From CAYZBM01 sp964476705 (GTDB lineage Bacteria > Pseudomonadota > Alphaproteobacteria > Rickettsiales > UBA6187): DNA of 21,420 nucleotides. Shown here piece by piece: positions 17,089 to 21,420 of this stretch. The first letter of the stretch is position 1; the number at the start of each line of letters is the position of its first letter. The notes under the pieces are model-generated. The model saw only the letters and a program-made list of their open reading frames with translations, had not been told where the DNA came from and did no database searches. The stretch is taken from assembly GCA_964476705.1 (NCBI GenBank), contig CAYZBM010000030.1:1-21420 (forward strand), in the 5' to 3' direction. Made by a program: the position numbers and the translations under genes.

Positions 17089-19161
17089 TTAATAAGTTAG
17101 GCCTTTTCCTTGTAAGCCTTCTGTTTGATTATTCATTTTATTAACTTTATCTCTCCAAGTTCTATTGTCATCGTGAGTTAATTTATCTTTTTGACCTTTC
17201 ATATCATCTTGTAATTTTTTAGCTATTGAACCAATATTAGGATCTTTTTTATGTAAGAATCGATCTCCAGCCAGCACAATATCATTTTGAATATTTTTTC
17301 TATCCATCATACCTTCAGTGTGTCTTGTTTCATTTAGGCGGTTTACAGCAAGTTCCGGTTGTTTTTTTATTTCTTTTAATAAATCAGCATTTGTTAAAAG
17401 CTCGCTATCTCCAGCCTGTGCGCCTCCCTTATGTTTACATATTTCGTCTTCCGCAGCTTTTAATGCTAAGCTTAACTGCTTAATATCTTTAAATAAGGGG
17501 TTTTCATTATAAATGTTCTGTCCAGAAATCTCTTTTCGTAAATTTTCTAATTGAGTATTGCTAAGTCTATCAACTATGATATAGCCTGTGGTTAATTCTT
17601 TTAATTGATCTTTAAATGTCGCAGGTTTAGATGGTGGGTTTGATTTTGCAGATACTGGAGCTACTCCCATAGATGCAGCTGCAGGTTTTGTAGGGCTTAG
17701 AGAGCTTGATAGTGATGAAGTTGACGATGTTGACGATGTTGCTTGAGCAGTACTACTTGGTGTTAGTTGTGTAGTCGGAGTAGCTTGCCGTGGTTGTGGT
17801 GGTGATTCTGTTAATGGTCCTATTATTACTCCAGTAGCCATCTCTGAAGGTATAGGGGTTACTGATCTTGCTGTGGAAGTAGAAGCAGTAGTACTTGATG
17901 CTGATAAAACTGGGTCAGCTGTCATTGCAAATGAATTATTTGAATCTTGTGAAATATTATCTTCATCACTAAAATCGTTATCATCATCTGATACTCCTTT
18001 TCCTGAATCCTCATCTTCTGAATATGTTATAACAGCTGATTGATGCCAGTTCTCGTATACTGGATAATTAGATGAATCATTATATTCATATAATGTTGAA
18101 CTTACTGGACTAGCAGGAGTTACTAAAGATGGAGTTGAGCTAGAAGGAGAAGAGCTAGCAGAAGCACTAGAGTTTGGTGTAGTTGTTGCTAGAGTATCTA
18201 GAGTATCTAGAGTATCTTGAGTAGCGTCAGGAACATCTGTTAAGATAGTATGTGGTGCTTCAGCTGATACTAAGCTAATAGTAGAAGAAGTAGCTAAATC
18301 AGCACTTGCTACTGCAGCTAAGCTACCAGCTGCTGATACTCGAGAACTTCCTGAAGATGTATTTGTCGAAGTAGGAGTAGTTAGAGAAGTGACAGTTGTT
18401 GCTTTAGTTGTGCTAGTAGATGTAGTCGAAGCTGCTCTAGGTAATGTGCTGGTTGGAGTTGCTCCAAAAACTGAAGTTAATGGTGAACTAGTAGAAGAAG
18501 TAACAGTAGTACTAGTACTTGAAGCTATTGCTGGAGTAGAGCTAATAACTGGAGTTCCTGAATTTGCAGTTGGTGAACCAGAACTTGCAGTTGGTGAACC
18601 TGGACTTGCAGCTGAAACTGGTGGCGACATTGAGGATATACCAACTGGAGGTACAGATGTTATTGTGCTTTGTTGAGCATGAGCTTCACCCTTAGCCTGT
18701 TCCTCTTCTGCCTCTAGTTCATCCTCATCATCAAATTCCTCATCTTCATCCATATCTATTTCATTATCTTCTTCTTCTAACCCCATCGGATAAGGTTCAG
18801 GCTCAGACCTTGCAAAATTTTGTTGATGTTGATAATTATTATATTCTGGTTGATATTGTGGTCTAGTAGTTTGTTGTTTTTGTTGGTCTGGTAATTGAAC
18901 AGCATAGGCAAGCATTGCAAATAATAAAAATATGGGATTAAATAACCCTAGAAATAAAAGAATTCCAGGTCCTACAAGACTAGGAGATTTAGTTTCAGCA
19001 GGTTCTTGAGGTGGCTCATATTCTGGTTCGTATGATCTAACAGAACTTCTTGGATATTGCGATATAGGCTGTAAAGCAGATTGCTGACTAGCGGTGTATT
19101 TTGCTGGTCTACTCTTCCAGTCTTCTGGCGGTCTTTCAAATCCGGTTCTATTTTCTGGCAT
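17089..19161 (-). CDS. Hypothetical membrane-anchored, acidic and Ser/Thr/Pro-rich protein
   Basis: I do not recognise a family. Of its 690 residues, 1-60 are polar and Pro/Tyr-rich (YEPEYEPPQEPAET). About 62-90 form one strong hydrophobic segment (GILLFLGLFNPIFLLFAMLAYAV). About 125-155 are an acidic block (EIDMDEDEEFDDEDELEAEE). About 160-515 are low-complexity Ser/Thr/Pro/Ala, with heptad-like GSPTASS/GSPTANS copies and TLDTLDTL, interrupted by a second acidic patch (YSEDEDSGK, DDDNDFSDEDN). About 525-690 are charged and helical (DQLKELTTGYIIVDRLSN). The ATG has an excellent ribosome site, AAGGGGAT, five bases upstream. It lies 16 bases downstream of the 174-residue gene, so the two are probably one operon. 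A host-facing or envelope role is possible, judged only from the composition. No signal peptidase site is seen, so an inner-membrane anchor is more likely than export. Confidence 0.8.
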   Translation of the reverse strand: MPENRTGFERPPEDWKSRPAKYTASQQSALQPISQYPRSSVRSYEPEYEPPQEPAETKSPSLVGPGILLFLGLFNPIFLLFAMLAYAVQLPDQQKQQTTRPQYQPEYNNYQHQQNFARSEPEPYPMGLEEEDNEIDMDEDEEFDDEDELEAEEEQAKGEAHAQQSTITSVPPVGISSMSPPVSAASPGSPTASSGSPTANSGTPVISSTPAIASSTSTTVTSSTSSPLTSVFGATPTSTLPRAASTTSTSTTKATTVTSLTTPTSTNTSSGSSRVSAAGSLAAVASADLATSSTISLVSAEAPHTILTDVPDATQDTLDTLDTLATTTPNSSASASSSPSSSTPSLVTPASPVSSTLYEYNDSSNYPVYENWHQSAVITYSEDEDSGKGVSDDDNDFSDEDNISQDSNNSFAMTADPVLSASSTTASTSTARSVTPIPSEMATGVIIGPLTESPPQPRQATPTTQLTPSSTAQATSSTSSTSSLSSSLSPTKPAAASMGVAPVSAKSNPPSKPATFKDQLKELTTGYIIVDRLSNTQLENLRKEISGQNIYNENPLFKDIKQLSLALKAAEDEICKHKGGAQAGDSELLTNADLLKEIKKQPELAVNRLNETRHTEGMMDRKNIQNDIVLAGDRFLHKKDPNIGSIAKKLQDDMKGQKDKLTHDDNRTWRDKVNKMNNQTEGLQGKGLTY
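18191..18217 (-). repeat. Three exact 9-bp tandem copies inside the 690-residue gene
   Basis: AGAGTATCT is repeated three times head to tail on the plus strand, coding Thr-Leu-Asp units on the minus strand. Exact copies with in-frame length suggest recent slippage and a length-variable site. Confidence 0.8.
18560..18611 (-). repeat. 21-bp tandem repeat inside the 690-residue gene
   Basis: TTGCAGTTGGTGAACC occurs at 18564-18579 and again at 18585-18600, with a third partial copy (TTGCAG) from 18606. The period is 21 bases. It codes the seven-residue units GSPTASS and GSPTANS, with GTPVISS as a diverged neighbour. Confidence 0.75.
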
Positions 19162-19177
19162 ATTTTATCCCCTTAAC

Positions 19178-19702
19178 CTATAACCCATATTGGCTTTGAT
19201 AAATTATTTGCTGTAATTCTTTTTTGATATTTAAGATTGAATTTTTAAGTTGAGTATTACTAATTGAGTCATCTTCGTCGATAGCCAGGCGGGCATGATA
19301 AAAATTATTGTAGGCTTTGGTTCTAATAAAATCATGAACCGATTCTAAGATGACTAAAAAATAACTAGTTTCGTAATCATCTTTGGCTTCATTAATATAT
19401 TTATTTAAGATATGGACAAATTTGATAAGCTGATTACCATAAAGACAATCTTGTAATTCTTGGCCTAAAATTTTCCTGGTTTCGAAAGGGATTTCAATAT
19501 CTTGAATACTAAAAATTAAAGTATAAAATTCAGGGGAGCAGCTAATTTGTTTTAGTGATTTAATAAAATTTTGCGCGCTATAAGAGCTATCTACTAATTT
19601 AACAATTTGCTCGTAGTTATTCGTGGCAATATTAATTATTTTTTGCCCATCGGCAAAAGTATTTTGCTCATTAGCTATTTTTTTTGTATTACTTTTCTTC
19701 AT
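19178..19702 (-). CDS. Hypothetical helical protein, first gene of a two-gene operon
   Basis: 174 residues, not recognised. The N-terminus is basic and polar (MKKSNTKKIANEQN); the remainder reads as mostly amphipathic helices without membrane segments or a signal peptide, and contains NFIKSLKQISCSPEFY, RKILGQELQDCLYGNQ and ESVHDFIRTKAYNNFYHARL. The C-terminal quarter (NSILNIKKELQQIIYQ) could form a coiled coil. The ribosome site is poor. It reads away from pgpA across a 109-base divergent spacer, and its stop is 16 bases before the start of the Ser/Thr-rich membrane-protein gene, which suggests joint expression and perhaps a joint role. It could be a cytoplasmic partner or chaperone of that protein, but nothing in the sequence proves it. 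Confidence 0.75.
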   Translation of the reverse strand: MKKSNTKKIANEQNTFADGQKIINIATNNYEQIVKLVDSSYSAQNFIKSLKQISCSPEFYTLIFSIQDIEIPFETRKILGQELQDCLYGNQLIKFVHILNKYINEAKDDYETSYFLVILESVHDFIRTKAYNNFYHARLAIDEDDSISNTQLKNSILNIKKELQQIIYQSQYGL

Positions 19703-19798
19703 AATGTTTAAACAAGGTCTAATGTGTATAAAAAAGCTTTTATTAGTAATCTTGAAGGTTTATTGTAGCAGTAAGTTATTAAATAATTATTAATGGAC

Positions 19799-19804
19799 GA
19801 GGAG
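19799..19804 (+). promoter_or_regulatory. Shine-Dalgarno that fixes the GTG start of pgpA
   Basis: GAGGAG lies seven bases before the GTG at 19812. The first in-frame ATG (19830) has no comparable site, so GTG is preferred. Confidence 0.75.
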
Positions 19805-19811
19805 ATAATAA

Positions 19812-20369
19812 GTGATAGATAATACAAAAATGGTACGTATAGTGCAGGAAATTTGTAAATTTATAGTAACTTATGCTTATGTGGGTAAGATTTCTAAGGC
19901 TCCGGGGACTTTTGGAAGCCTGGCTACTATTATTTCGATTATGGCACTTTCTAGCTTTACTGGTAAAAATCTACCAATATTATTTGCAGATCCCAATAAA
20001 TGGATGATTTTTGCTACTATTGTCTATTTAATTTCTTATGTTGCCGTCTCTATATATATTCGTGATACTGACGGACATGACCCAAAAGAAGTAGTGATAG
20101 ATGAGTTTATTGGCCAGTTATTATCGGTAGTAATTTCAATTGGGATTTTCAAATTTTTCTCAGCAAGTCTAGTACTTACTAGTATTTTTCTAGTGCTTAA
20201 TTTTATTTTCTTTAGAATTTTTGATATTTTTAAACCTTGGCCGGTTAGTTATTTTGATCAAAATTTTAAAAATGCCCATGGAGTATTACTTGATGATGTT
20301 TTTGCCGGGATATTTTCTGGGAGCGTAGTTTATGGAATATTTTTTTCTTATTCTTATTATCTGCTATAA
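19812..20369 (+). CDS. pgpA: Phosphatidylglycerophosphatase A
   Basis: An inner-membrane phosphatase that converts phosphatidylglycerophosphate to phosphatidylglycerol, the last step before cardiolipin synthesis. Family signatures are GKISKAPGTFGSLATI near the N-terminus, the acidic DPKEVVIDEFIGQLL in the middle, and FRIFDIFKPWPVSYFDQ then HGVLLDDVFAGIFSG near the end. Several hydrophobic segments (about residues 35-45, 70-90, 105-145, 165-185) fit a small membrane enzyme. 185 residues, slightly longer than usual because the GTG start gives a short extra N-terminus. It is followed after 15 bases by the PncC-type gene, and the two are likely cotranscribed. Confidence 0.94.
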   Translation: MIDNTKMVRIVQEICKFIVTYAYVGKISKAPGTFGSLATIISIMALSSFTGKNLPILFADPNKWMIFATIVYLISYVAVSIYIRDTDGHDPKEVVIDEFIGQLLSVVISIGIFKFFSASLVLTSIFLVLNFIFFRIFDIFKPWPVSYFDQNFKNAHGVLLDDVFAGIFSGSVVYGIFFSYSYYLL

Positions 20370-20384
20370 ATAAAAAATAATGAG

Positions 20385-20879
20385 ATGCTAATGTTTAACA
20401 ATAATTTAATTAAAAAAGCTAAATTTATAGTAGATGATTTAAAAAAGGCAAAAAGAACTTTAAGTACTGCCGAATCTTGTACTGGTGGATTATTGTCGGC
20501 CTTAATTACTGAAATACCAGGGTCTAGCGAAGTTTTCTTAAGTGGTTATGTTACTTATTGTAATAAGTCTAAGATTGAAACCTTAACTGTGCCTACATAT
20601 TTTATTGAAGATTTTGGCGCAGTAAGTAGCGAAACAGCAATTGCAATGGCAGAAGGATCTTTACTTATTGCTCATAGTGATTTCGCAATTTCTATAACCG
20701 GAATTGCAGGACCTGATGGTGGCACATTAGAAAAACCAGTAGGGTTAGTTTTTATTGCTTTGGCGGTTAAAAATGCAAAAACTTCCGTTTATAAATTTCA
20801 GTTTAGTGGCGATAGAAGTTCGGTGCGTTTGCAGACTGTTGATACGGCACTTGAATTATTAAAAGATCGGTTAACTTAA
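20385..20879 (+). CDS. pncC: Stand-alone CinA C-terminal domain protein, nicotinamide-nucleotide amidase type
   Basis: Proteins of this family deamidate nicotinamide mononucleotide to nicotinate mononucleotide, recycling the pyridine ring of NAD. The 164 residues contain only this domain, with the motifs STAESCTGGLLSALIT (the serine of ESCTGG is the proposed nucleophile), GAVSSETAIAMAEG, ITGIAGPDGG and KPVGLVFIAL. The N-terminal molybdopterin-like domain of full CinA is absent, as in E. coli PncC. The start may be the ATG at 20385 or the one at 20391; neither has a strong ribosome site. It ends just before a perfect 12-bp hairpin. Function is by family; activity on nicotinamide mononucleotide is not shown by sequence alone. 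Confidence 0.92.
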   Translation: MLMFNNNLIKKAKFIVDDLKKAKRTLSTAESCTGGLLSALITEIPGSSEVFLSGYVTYCNKSKIETLTVPTYFIEDFGAVSSETAIAMAEGSLLIAHSDFAISITGIAGPDGGTLEKPVGLVFIALAVKNAKTSVYKFQFSGDRSSVRLQTVDTALELLKDRLT

Positions 20880-20881
20880 AC

Positions 20882-20911
20882 TTGTCTGTAAAAGAATTTT
20901 TTTACAGACAA
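20882..20911. terminator. Perfect 12-bp hairpin between convergent genes, probable bidirectional terminator
   Basis: TTGTCTGTAAAA (20882-20893) pairs exactly with TTTTACAGACAA (20900-20911) around a six-base loop. It begins two bases after the pncC stop and lies just beyond the end of the converging Rpn-type gene. No long T-run follows on either strand, so termination strength is uncertain. Confidence 0.5.
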
Positions 20912-20921
20912 CTTCTAATAA

Positions 20922-21420
20922 TTAAATATTTTTTATTTCTTCTGCCGAAAGTCCAGTTAGTTCGGCTATTTCTTCTATCGATATTTTTTTGTCCAATAAT
21001 TTTTTAGCAAACTCTAAAGTTTTTTCTTTTTTGCCTTTTTCAAGGCCTTCTTTAAGACCCTCCTCTAGTCCTTCTTTCCGGCCTTCAAATTTACCGGTAA
21101 TTATAGCAGAATCAATCAGACTATTTTCTAAGCTTAAATTTTCACTATCTTTTTTGTATAGTCTACGTTCCTCGGGGGCAAGTTTGCCGATATCCAAACG
21201 TTTACTGGCTTCCTGTAAGCCTTTGGCAGAAAATTCAGGTTTAATTTTAGAATTTTTAAGGAAATAAACCCATTCATCAACTTTATCTCTAATTCTATTA
21301 TTATTAAAGAGATCTACTCTAATTATATAATATTCTGGAAAAATTCCCCTCAAGCTTTTTATATGCTTAGTATCATAAATGTTTTTTTCTTTTTCATTTA
21401 ATTCTAATATATCTGAATAA
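20922..21420 (-). CDS. Rpn family recombination-promoting nuclease / putative PD-(D/E)XK transposase, C-terminal part (partial)
   Basis: The frame stays open to the right edge, so the start lies outside; the in-frame TTG at 21353 is internal. The visible 165 residues match the latter half of Rpn/PDDEXK_2 proteins: RGIFPEYYIIRVDLFNN, then a Trp-containing DKVDEWVYFLKNS, a helical region, and the typical tail GRKEGLEEGLKEGLEKGKKE followed by a short helix-turn-helix-like end (IEEIAELTGLSAEEI). The catalytic nuclease motifs are expected upstream and cannot be seen. Such genes are numerous in Rickettsiales genomes and are annotated as transposases, although the characterised ones are nucleases that stimulate recombination. 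I see no inverted repeats typical of an insertion sequence at the visible end. Confidence 0.8.
   Translation of the reverse strand, partial: YSDILELNEKEKNIYDTKHIKSLRGIFPEYYIIRVDLFNNNRIRDKVDEWVYFLKNSKIKPEFSAKGLQEASKRLDIGKLAPEERRLYKKDSENLSLENSLIDSAIITGKFEGRKEGLEEGLKEGLEKGKKEKTLEFAKKLLDKKISIEEIAELTGLSAEEIKNI

Noticed and set aside
16944..17144. Plus-strand frame of 66 codons overlapping the end of lipA
   Set aside because: It is a frame-shifted reading of lipA; lipA itself is complete through RSSYHAD to its stop.
18389..18676. Plus-strand open frame of 95 codons rich in Val, Glu and Gly
   Set aside because: It is the antisense image of the Ser/Thr-rich low-complexity region of the 690-residue gene.
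20989..21267. Plus-strand open frame of 92 codons rich in Ser and Phe
   Set aside because: It is antisense to the Glu/Lys/Gly repeat tail of the Rpn-family gene.
20922..21353. Complete 143-residue protein starting at a TTG codon
   Set aside because: The same frame continues upstream without a stop to the window edge and the added residues fit the Rpn family, so the gene is a partial longer one.

Overview
The window is AT-rich bacterial DNA. It most likely comes from an intracellular alphaproteobacterium of the Rickettsiales or a similar reduced lineage. The reasons are an alphaproteobacterial AddA next to thioredoxin, a pyruvate dehydrogenase cluster ordered E1alpha-E1beta-E2-E3-lipA with an E1beta that has no N-terminal lipoyl domain, strong A/T codon bias, palindrome-rich spacers, and an Rpn/PD-(D/E)XK transposase-type gene. 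The species cannot be fixed from the sequence alone.

Left part (1-6310, minus strand). A very large surface or secreted protein runs off the left edge, with at least 1923 codons visible. It has a signal peptide, a haemagglutinin-type two-partner secretion (TPS) domain, a LamG-like segment, and an alternating series of MBG_2-like and YDG-like domains. A gene-free stretch of about 460 bases follows, containing inverted repeats and a palindromic, ATG-less open frame. That frame abuts the 3' end of a tRNA-Ile(GAT) with encoded CCA.

Middle part (6458-17083, plus strand). addA contains a 27-N assembly gap whose flanks join perfectly in frame. It is followed by a nested palindrome, trxA and a stripped-down glutamine-synthetase-like protein that is catalytic core only. 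Next comes a tight five-gene run, pdhA-pdhB-pdhC-lpdA-lipA. Here lipoyl synthase sits with the complex whose E2 subunit it lipoylates, so the run forms one functional module turning pyruvate into acetyl-CoA.

Right part (17089-21420). Two minus-strand genes of unknown function form a small operon converging on lipA. One encodes a 690-residue protein with one predicted membrane segment, an acidic patch and a long Ser/Thr/Pro-rich region; the other encodes a helical 174-residue protein. A divergent plus-strand pair follows: pgpA (phospholipid synthesis) and a stand-alone CinA C-terminal/PncC-type amidase. A perfect 12-bp hairpin then separates pncC from the C-terminal part of an Rpn-family nuclease/transposase gene that runs off the right edge.

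The least ordinary elements are the TPS/YDG giant, the catalytic-core glutamine synthetase homologue, the Ser/Thr-rich membrane protein with its small partner, and the palindromic spacer next to the tRNA.
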